Assembly: GCA_035508495.1 (NCBI GenBank)
Contig: DATJMX010000068.1
Location: forward strand, 1 to 64,000
DNA from: Candidatus Binataceae bacterium
GTDB lineage: Bacteria > Desulfobacterota > Binatia > Binatales > Binataceae
Direction of reading: 5' to 3'
Length of the DNA stretch: 64,000 bases
Part shown: positions 53,040 through 60,479 of the stretch, piece after piece
Layout of the letters: each line of letters begins with the position of its first letter
Numbering within the stretch: the first letter of the stretch is position 1
The notes under the pieces: model-generated
What the model was told of the DNA's origin: nothing
The model's input: the letters and a program-made list of their open reading frames with translations, nothing else
The model's database searches: none
Translations under genes and position numbers: made by a program

Positions 53040-53165
53040 ATTTTTCGACTCGGCATCCTCATGCCGTCTGCGAATGGATCTATGATTGAAGCCTCCATCG
53101 AGGCGATATCAAAAATTCGCACAGGCCTGTCACAATCCTTCGAGGCCTCGAGAGTCGTCCCTCGC
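53040..53165 (-). ncRNA. ssrS: Candidate 6S-like structured RNA between zapA and the cyclo-ligase
   Basis: The zapA to cyclo-ligase spacer is the usual 6S RNA location in many proteobacteria. Folding by eye on the minus strand gives a hierarchical structure: outer helix CGACTC/GAGTCG (53152-53157 with 53046-53051), a 3'-side hairpin GGCAT/ATGCC inside a large bubble, a middle helix ATTCGCA/TGCGAAT (53115-53121 with 53069-53075), and an apical hairpin GCCTC-GATG-GAGGC (53091-53104). The nested, partly perfect pairing with a central bubble fits a 6S-like plan, but the outer stem is short. A 64-residue ORF (53015-53209) covers the same DNA, an alternative I cannot exclude. The symbol is tentative. 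Confidence 0.35.
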
Positions 53166-53212
53166 CCCCGCCCATAACCCTCTCGCAAATCTATCCGCTT
53201 AACGGTCATCGC

Positions 53213-53488
53213 TCAAACTTCACCGTCGATCGCCGCGGACAGGCGCTCATTCATAGCCGTGAGCCGGGACACGAGCTCCTGATGCTCGCGCCTGAGCCGT
53301 TCCAGCTCATCGGCAAAATTTAACGCGGCCAGGATCGCGACGTTGACCGAATTCACGGTCCGCGACCCGGCGCGAATACCCTTGATCCGTTCGTCAACGG
53401 TCTCGGCCAGGGCTTTTACCCACTCATCGTCAGCATCGCTGGCGACGATGAGGCTCTGTCCCATGATCTGGACGTTGACGCCTTTCAT
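53213..53488 (-). CDS. zapA: Cell division protein ZapA
   Basis: A 91-residue ZapA that cross-links FtsZ filaments. The N-terminal segment VNVQIMGQSLIVASDADDEW and VKALAETVDERIKGI match the conserved head, and NVAILAALNFADELERLRRE leads into the C-terminal coiled coil that dimerises. It follows the ZapB-like gene by seven bases on the same strand and is probably cotranscribed. The 3' end is followed by the putative 6S-like spacer. Confidence 0.9.
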   Translation of the reverse strand: MKGVNVQIMGQSLIVASDADDEWVKALAETVDERIKGIRAGSRTVNSVNVAILAALNFADELERLRREHQELVSRLTAMNERLSAAIDGEV

Positions 53489-53495
53489 AAAATCC

Positions 53496-53744
53496 CTACC
53501 CTAGATCTATACCGTCAAACCGGGCGAGAATCTTCTCGATCCGGGTGCGGATGTCATTGCGCTCGCCCTCATGCTGCTGATGCTCGAGGGTGAGCTGCTT
53601 GATTTGCGCGGCAGCATCCGCGTAGCGCTTTTCACTTTCGGCCAGCTTTTGCGCGAGTTGTTCGTTTTCTTTGCGCAATTGCTGAATTCGTGTGACCGAA
53701 GCCTGAATTCTATCGTCAAGTTGTTTGAGGACATCCAGTGCCAT
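53496..53744 (-). CDS. Small coiled-coil protein, ZapB-like
   Basis: An 82-residue coiled coil: KQLDDRIQASVTRIQQLRKE, QKLAESEKRYADAAAQIKQL, EHQQHEGERNDIRTRIEKIL. The start and end match small ZapB-like proteins encoded immediately upstream of zapA, including the terminal ILARFDGIDL (typical E-K-I-L-x-x-L/F-D). ZapB links ZapA to the division ring and chromosome. True ZapB in enterobacteria is not homologous in detail, so the name is by context and pattern. A short leading gap from ftsY suggests a shared transcript. Confidence 0.78.
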   Translation of the reverse strand: MALDVLKQLDDRIQASVTRIQQLRKENEQLAQKLAESEKRYADAAAQIKQLTLEHQQHEGERNDIRTRIEKILARFDGIDLG

Positions 53745-53790
53745 GGCAGGAAACTTCTACCTTTAGTTTAATTTTCGATTATTCCGACTG

Positions 53791-55062
53791 TCAAGCGGCA
53801 TAAGAACCGCTGGCAGACCCCTCGCCTTCGTCCGTCGCAAACAAAGCCTCCACGAATTCGCGCTCATCAAACTCGCGCAAATCTTCGAGGCCTTCACCCA
53901 AACCCACATATCTGACCGGCACCTTGAGCCGATCCGCAATCGCGATTACTACGCCGCCCTTGGCCGTGCTGTCGAGCTTTGCCAGCACGACACCGGTCAG
54001 CGGGACGGAATCGCCGAACGTTTTAGCCTGACTCAGGGCGTTTTGGCCGGTGTTAGCGTCGAGCACGAGCCAGGTCTCATGCGGAGCGCCGGGCAGCTCG
54101 CGCGCAACAACGCGCGCGATCTTCTTCAACTCCTCCATGAGATTCACCTTGGTCTGGAGCCGGCCCGCCGTATCGATCAACACCGCACCCGCTTTGCGCG
54201 CGACGGCCGCCTTGACCGCATCGAAGGCGACCGCGGCAGGATCGGAGCCCTGCGCCTGCTTGATCATCTCCACGCCGATTCGATCGCACCAGACTTGGAG
54301 CTGCTCGATCGCGGCGGCACGGAACGTATCCGCCGCCGCAACGATCACGCTGCCACGCTCGGCCTTGAGCTTGGCTGCGAGCTTGGCGACGCTGGTCGTT
54401 TTGCCGACGCCATTCACACCAACCATCATGATGACAAGCGGCGCATCGCCCGAGCTCGCCGCGGGCCGCTGCGCCGTCGCGAGAATCCCGGCGATCTGAT
54501 CTTTCAAGGCATCGCGAATCGTCTCTTCGCGGCCGTCGTTCTTGAGCTTCTCGCGCACGGCGCCCGCGATCTTCATGCTCGCGTCGACGCCGACGTCGGC
54601 GGCGATCAGCGCCTCCTCGAGGCCTTCATAAATTTCATCGATCTTGGCGCTGCCCGTGATCGCGGCGCGCAGACGCTTCAGAAAATTCTCGCGAGTCTTG
54701 CGTAGCCCGAGTCCGATTCGCGCCGGCTGCTTCGCGGGCTCGACCTTCGGAGCTGCTACGACCGCAGGAGGTTCGGGCGCAGGCGGCTCGGGTTGAGCCT
54801 CGGGCGCAACAGGCGCAGATTCTTCGACCGCTTCGATCTCGGGCGGCGCGGCGCGCGCGGGTTCCGCCGGCGGAGGCTCGACCTGCTGTGGCGGGAGCTC
54901 CTCGACCGCGGGATGCTTTTCTTCGAGCGTCGGAAACTCGACCACATCGACCGTGCGCTTCGCCTTCCTGAGACTCCATTGGATGAGGACTCCGGCGAAA
55001 ACGAGTGCGCTGCCGACGACGGCCGCGATTACAACAATCAGCGCAATATCGGAGGCTTGCAC
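53791..55062 (-). CDS. ftsY: Signal recognition particle receptor FtsY
   Basis: A 423-residue SRP receptor GTPase. An N-terminal TM segment (ALIVVIAAVVGSALVFAGVL) is followed by an acidic Pro/Glu/Ala-rich linker (about 40-115) replacing the enterobacterial A domain. The N domain begins near RIGLGLRKTRENFLKRLRAA. The G domain has G1 GVNGVGKTTSVAKLA, DTFRAAAIEQLQVWCDR, G3 DTAGRLQTKVNLMEELKKI and G4 AKLDSTAKGGV. It docks ribosome-SRP complexes at the membrane. The first gene of the minus-strand cluster; the 205-base spacer to the divergent SDR holds its promoter. Confidence 0.96.
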   Translation of the reverse strand: MQASDIALIVVIAAVVGSALVFAGVLIQWSLRKAKRTVDVVEFPTLEEKHPAVEELPPQQVEPPPAEPARAAPPEIEAVEESAPVAPEAQPEPPAPEPPAVVAAPKVEPAKQPARIGLGLRKTRENFLKRLRAAITGSAKIDEIYEGLEEALIAADVGVDASMKIAGAVREKLKNDGREETIRDALKDQIAGILATAQRPAASSGDAPLVIMMVGVNGVGKTTSVAKLAAKLKAERGSVIVAAADTFRAAAIEQLQVWCDRIGVEMIKQAQGSDPAAVAFDAVKAAVARKAGAVLIDTAGRLQTKVNLMEELKKIARVVARELPGAPHETWLVLDANTGQNALSQAKTFGDSVPLTGVVLAKLDSTAKGGVVIAIADRLKVPVRYVGLGEGLEDLREFDEREFVEALFATDEGEGSASGSYAA

Positions 55063-55268
55063 GACTTGAACACCTGCACAGAACTTGCGGCGCGGGACCG
55101 CCGCGCGAAATCATCCAGCGCGAACAGAGAATAACAGCACCATCCGAATTCTGAAACCTCAAGCACCGGATAGCGCCACACTGGCTGATCCGCATATAAA
55201 AAGAGATCGCCGAACGTGCTCGTACCATCGGCGTCGGTCTTCGAAAAAACATCTCCGGGAGTTCGTAA

Positions 55269-56120
55269 ATGGGCAAGCTCGATGGAAAAGTCGCAATCGT
55301 AACCGGCGCCAGCCGCGGGATCGGCAAGGAGATCGCGGCCCTGTTTGCGGCCGAAGGCGCGCGCGTCATATGCAGCGCGCGCACGCTTCATGAAGGCGAG
55401 CACAAGCTGCTCGAGGGCTCGCTCGAAACCACGGTCGCGGGAATCAGGAACGCGGGCGGCGAAGCAACCGCAGTGACTTGCGACGTATCGTCGGAGGCCG
55501 ATTGCGAAAAGCTCGTCAACGAAACCAAGAAAATCTACGGGCCATGCGACGTGCTCGTGAACAACGCGGCGCTCACCTATTTCATCCCGCTGAAGGACTT
55601 CGAGCCGAAACGCTGGATGCGCTCATTTTCAGTCAACCTGCACGGGCCGTTCATGATGAGCCGCCTGGTGCTCCAGGACATGATCGCGCGCAAAAAGGGC
55701 TCAATCGTGAACATCTCGTCGGGCGCGGCGATCGGCCCCGGCCGTGGACCATACGGCAAAGAAAAGTTCCTGCCCGGCTCGGTATGCTACGGCGCGGAAA
55801 AAGCGGCGCTCGAGCGGATGACGCAGGGACTCGCCGAGGAAGTTTACGAATACGGAATCTCGGTGACCTGCCTCTCGCCGTCGCTGGTCGTCGCGACGCC
55901 CGGCACCGTGCATCATCACCTCGTGACAGGCGCCGATGATCCCACCGGCGAGCCGATCGAGTACATGGCCAAGGCGACGCTGCTGCTTGCGACCGAGCCG
56001 CTCGACAAAGTCACCGGATGGGTGACTTACAGTCAAACCGTGATGCTGAAGTACGGGCTAATCGACAAGGGCGTTGGCATCGGATTCGATCGCGACGGCA
56101 GCGGCTACAGCAAAATCTGA
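55269..56120 (+). CDS. SDR-family oxidoreductase
   Basis: A 283-residue SDR. Cofactor motif VTGASRGIGKEIAALFAAEG near residues 12-31, NNAALTYF for the NNAG position, SIVNISSGAA with the catalytic Ser and CYGAEKAALERM with YxxxK. An insertion RGPYGKEKFLPGSV before the catalytic Tyr and the long C-terminus with MAKATLLLATEPLDKVTGWV are seen in larger hydroxysteroid-dehydrogenase-like SDRs. ARVICSART after the second strand has Arg and no acidic residue, suggesting NADP+ preference. Its stop lies seven bases before the exonuclease start. Substrate unknown. Confidence 0.87.
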   Translation: MGKLDGKVAIVTGASRGIGKEIAALFAAEGARVICSARTLHEGEHKLLEGSLETTVAGIRNAGGEATAVTCDVSSEADCEKLVNETKKIYGPCDVLVNNAALTYFIPLKDFEPKRWMRSFSVNLHGPFMMSRLVLQDMIARKKGSIVNISSGAAIGPGRGPYGKEKFLPGSVCYGAEKAALERMTQGLAEEVYEYGISVTCLSPSLVVATPGTVHHHLVTGADDPTGEPIEYMAKATLLLATEPLDKVTGWVTYSQTVMLKYGLIDKGVGIGFDRDGSGYSKI

Positions 56121-56127
56121 AGCGCAG

Positions 56128-57006
56128 GTGGCGCGGCTTCATCTAATCGACGGGACGTACGAACTTTATCGCGCGCACTTCGCGCCGCGCCCGCAGCACA
56201 TCGCACCGTCGGGCCGCGACGCGAAGGCCACGGTCGGCGTGGTCGAGTCGATTCTCTCGCTGCTGCGCGATCGAGATGAAGCGGTGACGCATATCGCGAT
56301 CGCATTCGACAATCCGATTCGATCTTTTCGCAACGATCTCTTCGCCTACTACAAGAGCGACGATGGCGTTCCACCCGAGCTGCGCTCGCAGTTCGACGCC
56401 GTCGAAGATGCGATGCGCGCACTCGGCATCGCGGTCTGGTCGATGCGCGAGTACGAGGCCGACGACGGGCTTGCGAGCGGCGCGCGCAAATTTCGCGATG
56501 AGGTCGAGCAGGTGCGAATCATGTCGCCCGACAAGGACCTCGGCCAGTGCATCGTGGGCGAGCGCGTCGTCCAGGTCGATCGTCGTCAACGGAAAGTCAC
56601 CAACGAGGCAGAGTTCCGAGCGCGGCGCGGCTTCGGTCCGCACAGCATGGCCGACTACCTGGGCCTCGCCGGCGACAGTGCCGACGGCTTTCCGGGTCTG
56701 CCAGGCTTCGGCGAAAAGAGCGCGGGGACTTTAATCGGTGCGTACGAGCATATCGAGTCGATTCCGGCCCGCGCCGCGGATTGGAGAGTCTCCCTGCGCG
56801 GCGCCGACAAGCTCGCCGCAACTCTCAACGAGCGCCGCGAAGAAGCGATCCTGTTCCGCAAGCTCGCGACCCTCGTCGATAACGTGCCAATCGACCAAAG
56901 CCTCGAAGACCTGCGCTATCGCGGCCCGCAGCGCGATCGTTTCGAAGCGTGGTGCGCTGAGCTCGGCGCCGACCGTCTCAAGTCGGCACCGATGCTTTGG
57001 CAATAG
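56128..57006 (+). CDS. 5'-3' exonuclease / flap endonuclease domain protein
   Basis: A 292-residue stand-alone exonuclease homologous to the N-terminal domain of DNA polymerase I. LIDGTYELYRAHFAP carries the first metal-site Asp, and THIAIAFDNPIRSFRNDLFA, YKSDDGVPPELRSQ, EADDGLASGARKF and VRIMSPDKDLGQCI supply acidic residues of the metal site. The helix-hairpin-helix segment is DYLGLAGDSADGFPGLPGFG EKSA. The start GTG at 56128 matches family starts; a longer ORF from a TTG at 56074 would overlap the SDR by 47 bases. Likely acts on DNA repair or RNA-primer removal, as in organisms with a separate ExoIX-like enzyme. Confidence 0.88.
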   Translation: MARLHLIDGTYELYRAHFAPRPQHIAPSGRDAKATVGVVESILSLLRDRDEAVTHIAIAFDNPIRSFRNDLFAYYKSDDGVPPELRSQFDAVEDAMRALGIAVWSMREYEADDGLASGARKFRDEVEQVRIMSPDKDLGQCIVGERVVQVDRRQRKVTNEAEFRARRGFGPHSMADYLGLAGDSADGFPGLPGFGEKSAGTLIGAYEHIESIPARAADWRVSLRGADKLAATLNERREEAILFRKLATLVDNVPIDQSLEDLRYRGPQRDRFEAWCAELGADRLKSAPMLWQ

Positions 57007-57013
57007 CCGGCGT

Positions 57014-57247
57014 TTGCTTGTTCTTGCCCGGCTTGGCGCGCTTGCCGCCCTGGCAACCGCAGCATCTCCCCTGATTGTGCGAGATCAAGCGTGGGCGATA
57101 CCGAGTCCGGTATGCAATGCTGGAGCTCCGGTTACTCCAGCCGCAGCGCTTCAGGCGCTCATAGATGGCAACAAAGACTGGGCAATCGGGAGTCAACGAC
57201 ACCCAGGGGAAGATATGGGACGCAGGGCCTGCCTTGCGACGAGCCAG
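57014..57247 (+). pseudogene. 5' fragment of a beta-carbonic anhydrase
   Basis: After an export-type leader (RRLLVLARLGALAALATAAS, then VRDQAWA) the frame reads TPAAALQALIDGNKDWAIGS followed by QRHPGEDMGRRACLATSQ. This resembles the N-terminal region of exported beta-carbonic anhydrases (A-L-x-x-L-x-x-G-N-x-x-F/W...H-P-x-x-D...R). The zinc-binding CSDSR segment that should follow is gone. The reading continues into an unrelated antitoxin-like sequence, so the enzyme is truncated and inactive. Family assignment rests on this short motif. Confidence 0.45.
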
Positions 57248-57395
57248 ATGGGAGACGGGAACTACCTGACTCTCATCAACGATGCGTTGCGCGAGCAGAT
57301 TCTGCGCACCGACCCTTGAAAAAGTCGTGCGGCGCGCCGTTCGCGAGGAGTTGCGAGGCTTCGAGCGTCAGCAAACAGCGCGCGGCGCGCGCTAA
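57248..57395 (+). pseudogene. BrnA/CopG-like antitoxin remnant with frameshift
   Basis: MGDGNYLTLINDALREQIL resembles the C-terminal ribbon-helix-helix part of BrnA/CopG-type antitoxins (G-x-Y-x-x-x-I-N-x-A-L-R). The frame stops at RTDP. A +1 shift continues as LEKVVRRAVREELRGFERQ, the usual C-terminal helix of those antitoxins, ending with TAA at 57393-57395. No toxin gene is adjacent. A degenerate or mis-sequenced antitoxin fused to a carbonic-anhydrase fragment is the simplest reading. Confidence 0.42.
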
Positions 57396-57419
57396 ACCAT
57401 CGAGGCCTGGCCGATCAAA

Positions 57420-58913
57420 CTACGGCATCATTGCGGTGGCGTGGGATTCGTCGGGGGAGAGGGCGGAGGCGAACGCGTTTTCGGCGGCGTTCATGTACGG
57501 TTGCGGATAGACGCCGATCAGGACTGTCGCGATTGCGGCGATTGCGATTGCGGCTACGATGCCCGGGCGCGCGGGGCGTTCTTCGACCGCGCCGCCTTCC
57601 TGCATGTACATCGCAACGATAACCGACAGATAGTAGTAGGCTGACGCCGCGCTGGTCAGCATCCCGATTACGGCCAGGCCGACGAAGCCGCGATGCACGG
57701 CAGCGCTGAAGAGGTAGAACTTGCCGACGAAGCCAACCAGCGGCGGAACGCCGGTGAGCGAGAGCATGAAGAGCGCCATCGCCGCCGCCATCATCGGATG
57801 GCGCGAGGCGAGGCCGCGATAGTCGGCGATCTCGTCGTTCGCCGAGCCACCCCGTTCCAGAGCGACGACGATCGCGAAGATACCGAGATTGGTGAACGCA
57901 TAGCCGAGCAGGTAGTAGAGGATCGCGCCGCCCGCATCGGTGCCGCCAGCCGTCATCGCCACCAGGATGTACCCGGCGTGCGCGATCGCCGAATACGCCA
58001 GCATCCGCTTGATGTTGGTCTGCACGATCGCGAGCACGTTGCCGACCGTCATCGTGAGTGCGGCGAGTCCCCACAGCACAATCGTCCAGTGCTCGCTGAC
58101 GGGCGCAAGCTGCACCATGAAGACGCGCACGAATCCCGCAAACGCCGCGATCTTCACGCCCACCGCCATGAACGCCGTGATCGGCGTCGGCGCACCTTCG
58201 TAAACATCGGGCGTCCACATGTGGAAAGGCGCGGCTGCGACCTTGAAGCCGAAGCCGATCAGCATCAGGCCGAGCCCGAGCAGCAGCAGCGGATTGCCGG
58301 CCATGTCGCTGGTCAGCGCGGCATGAATCGCGATTAGCTTAATCGTGCCGGTCGCGGCGTAGACCAGCGCGATACCGTAGAGCAGGAAGCCGGTCGAGAA
58401 TGCGCCCAGCAGAAAATACTTGATCGAAGCTTCGTTGGAGCGCGGATCGCGGCGCAGCATTCCCGCCAGCACGTAAACCGAAATCGACATGGTCTCGAGA
58501 CCGATGAAGATAACGATGAGGTCGTTCGCGGTCGCCATCAGCATCATGCCGAGGACCGAGAACAGCAGCAGCGAGTAGTATTCCGCTCCCGGCAGACGAT
58601 ATTGTCCCGCGTAATCGAGCGACATCAGGACCGTGAGCGCGGCCGCGATCAGGATCGAAAGCTCGAAGAAGGCGGCGAAGCCGTCGATCGCGATCGCGCC
58701 CGCGAATGCGATGCCGGATTGCCCGATGATGCCGAGCGCGAGCACGAACGCGATCACCAATGCGGCGAGCGTCAGGAAACCCAGACCCTCGCTCTCTTCG
58801 TCATCGACTCGCACGCCAATTAGCAGCACTGCCATCGCAGCGAGTGCGACAACCGCGAGCGGCAGCACCGGCAGCCAGATCATGTTCAACGAGGCAAAGT
58901 TAATCGGCGTCAT
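57420..58913 (-). CDS. nuoN: NADH-quinone oxidoreductase subunit N
   Basis: A 497-residue antiporter-like subunit of respiratory complex I that couples quinone reduction to proton pumping. About 14 TM helices. Key segments: SLDYAGQYRLPGAEYYSLLL, FIGLETMSISVYVLAGMLRR (with Glu in TM5), ASIKYFLLGAFSTGFLLYGI (Lys in TM7), FHMWTPDVYEGAPTPITAFM, LAIVQTNIKRMLAYSAIAHA and GFVGKFYLFSAAVHRG. It is the last gene of the nuo operon and its start overlaps the nuoM stop by four bases. The convergent degenerate region lies just beyond its stop. Confidence 0.95.
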   Translation of the reverse strand: MTPINFASLNMIWLPVLPLAVVALAAMAVLLIGVRVDDEESEGLGFLTLAALVIAFVLALGIIGQSGIAFAGAIAIDGFAAFFELSILIAAALTVLMSLDYAGQYRLPGAEYYSLLLFSVLGMMLMATANDLIVIFIGLETMSISVYVLAGMLRRDPRSNEASIKYFLLGAFSTGFLLYGIALVYAATGTIKLIAIHAALTSDMAGNPLLLLGLGLMLIGFGFKVAAAPFHMWTPDVYEGAPTPITAFMAVGVKIAAFAGFVRVFMVQLAPVSEHWTIVLWGLAALTMTVGNVLAIVQTNIKRMLAYSAIAHAGYILVAMTAGGTDAGGAILYYLLGYAFTNLGIFAIVVALERGGSANDEIADYRGLASRHPMMAAAMALFMLSLTGVPPLVGFVGKFYLFSAAVHRGFVGLAVIGMLTSAASAYYYLSVIVAMYMQEGGAVEERPARPGIVAAIAIAAIATVLIGVYPQPYMNAAENAFASALSPDESHATAMMP

Positions 58914-60472
58914 TTTACGGCGGCGGCTGCGACCTGGGTTGCGGTCAGGTTGGAGGTGGCGCTCGCGAGCGCGGTCTGATGGCGGCGCTGCTCGAGGCGC
59001 GCTTCCGCGACATGCACGCGCGAGAGCAGATTCAGGGCGGAAGGCTCGATGCGATCGAGCAGCGGCTTGGGATAGAGCCCCATGAAAAACATCAGCGCGA
59101 CGAGCGGCACCATCGAGACGATTTCGCGCGCGCTGAGGTCCGCGATCGTTTCATTCACCGCCTTGGTGATCGGTCCGAACATCACGCGCTCGTAGAGCCA
59201 CAGCATGTAGAGCGCGCCGAGGATCACGCCGGTGACTGCGAACACTGTCGCGAGCTTGATGCGCAAATAGCCGCCCAGCATGATCTGGAATTCGCCGATG
59301 AAACCATTGAGACCGGGCAGACCGATCGACGACAGCATCACGACCATGAAGATCGCGGCGAGAATCGGCACACTCTTCCACAGCCCGCCGAACTCGGAAA
59401 TTTCGCGCGTATGACGCCGCAGGTAGAGCATCCCGACCAGGAAGAACAGCGCGCCCGTCGAGATGCCGTGATTCAGCATCTGGTAAATCGCGCCGTCGAA
59501 ACCCTGGATATTGAACGCAAACAGGCCGAGCATCACGAAGCCCAGATGGCTGACGGAGGAATACGCGACCAGCCGCTTCATGTCAGGCTGCATCATCGCG
59601 AGCGCGGCGCCGTAGATGATTCCTATGACGGCGAGCGCCATGAAGAGCGGAATCGCCTCGACCGCGACTTCGGGAAACAGCGGAATCGCAAAGCGCAGAA
59701 AGCCGTAGGTGCCCATCTTGAGCATCACGCCCGCGAGGATCACCGAGCCCGCCGTGGGCGCGTTGGTATGCGCGTCAGGCAGCCAGGTATGCACCGGCCA
59801 CATCGGAACTTTGATCGCGAATGCGAGCGCGAACGCGGCGAAGAGCCAGCGCGCCTCGGTCTGTGTGAAAGGCAGCCCGTAGAGCATCGGCAGGTCGAAG
59901 GTGATGTGCCCCAGGTGCTCGCGGGCCGAGAAAACCAGGTAGAGGATCGCGACCAGCATCAGCAGCGAGCCGACCATGGTGAAGACCACGAACTTGAGCG
60001 CGGCGTAAATCCGCTCGCCGTGACCGAAGATGCCGATGAGGAAGTACATCGGAATCAGCATCACCTCCCAGAACACGTAGAAGAGGAACAGGTCGACCGA
60101 GAGCAGCGCGCCGAGCAGGCCGGTCTCGAGCACGAGCATGAAGAAGCAAAACTCGCCCGCCCGCTCCTCGATATCGCCGCCGCCGGAATAGAGCAGCGAG
60201 ATCGAGATCAGAATCGTCGTCAGCAGCACGAGGAACAGGCTGATGCCGTCCACTCCCAGGTGGTACGAGATCCCGAACGACGGAATCCACGGATACTGCT
60301 CGACAAACTGGTAGTGCGACGAGTGAACGTCGAACTGCCACAGCATGTAGAAACTGATGCCGAGCGGGATCAGCGAAAAGATAAACGCCGAGTTCCAGAT
60401 CGTGCGCTCGTCGCTCTGCGTCATGATCAGCAGCGCGCCGAGCAGCGGCAGAAATATGATTGCCGTCAGCAT
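58910..60472 (-). CDS. nuoM: NADH-quinone oxidoreductase subunit M
   Basis: A 520-residue antiporter-like complex I subunit. It has YHLGVDGISLFLVLLTTILI, LFYVFWEVMLIPMYFLIGIF with the TM5 Glu, VPMWPVHTWLPDAHTNAPTA, GSVILAGVMLKMGTYGFLRF, MMQPDMKRLVAYSSVSHLGF and GLPGLNGFIGEFQIMLGGYL. Length and motif order are those of NuoM. It overlaps nuoN by four bases and lies seven bases downstream of nuoL, so the genes are translationally coupled. C-terminal residues beyond about 490 are Ala/Gln-rich and unlike the core. Confidence 0.95.
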   Translation of the reverse strand: MLTAIIFLPLLGALLIMTQSDERTIWNSAFIFSLIPLGISFYMLWQFDVHSSHYQFVEQYPWIPSFGISYHLGVDGISLFLVLLTTILISISLLYSGGGDIEERAGEFCFFMLVLETGLLGALLSVDLFLFYVFWEVMLIPMYFLIGIFGHGERIYAALKFVVFTMVGSLLMLVAILYLVFSAREHLGHITFDLPMLYGLPFTQTEARWLFAAFALAFAIKVPMWPVHTWLPDAHTNAPTAGSVILAGVMLKMGTYGFLRFAIPLFPEVAVEAIPLFMALAVIGIIYGAALAMMQPDMKRLVAYSSVSHLGFVMLGLFAFNIQGFDGAIYQMLNHGISTGALFFLVGMLYLRRHTREISEFGGLWKSVPILAAIFMVVMLSSIGLPGLNGFIGEFQIMLGGYLRIKLATVFAVTGVILGALYMLWLYERVMFGPITKAVNETIADLSAREIVSMVPLVALMFFMGLYPKPLLDRIEPSALNLLSRVHVAEARLEQRRHQTALASATSNLTATQVAAAAVK

Positions 60473-60479
60473 GCTGCCC

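Noticed and set aside
53015..53209. 64-residue ORF in the zapA/cyclo-ligase spacer as a protein gene
   Set aside because: It has no family match by eye and the same DNA folds well as an RNA; kept only as an alternative to the ncRNA call.
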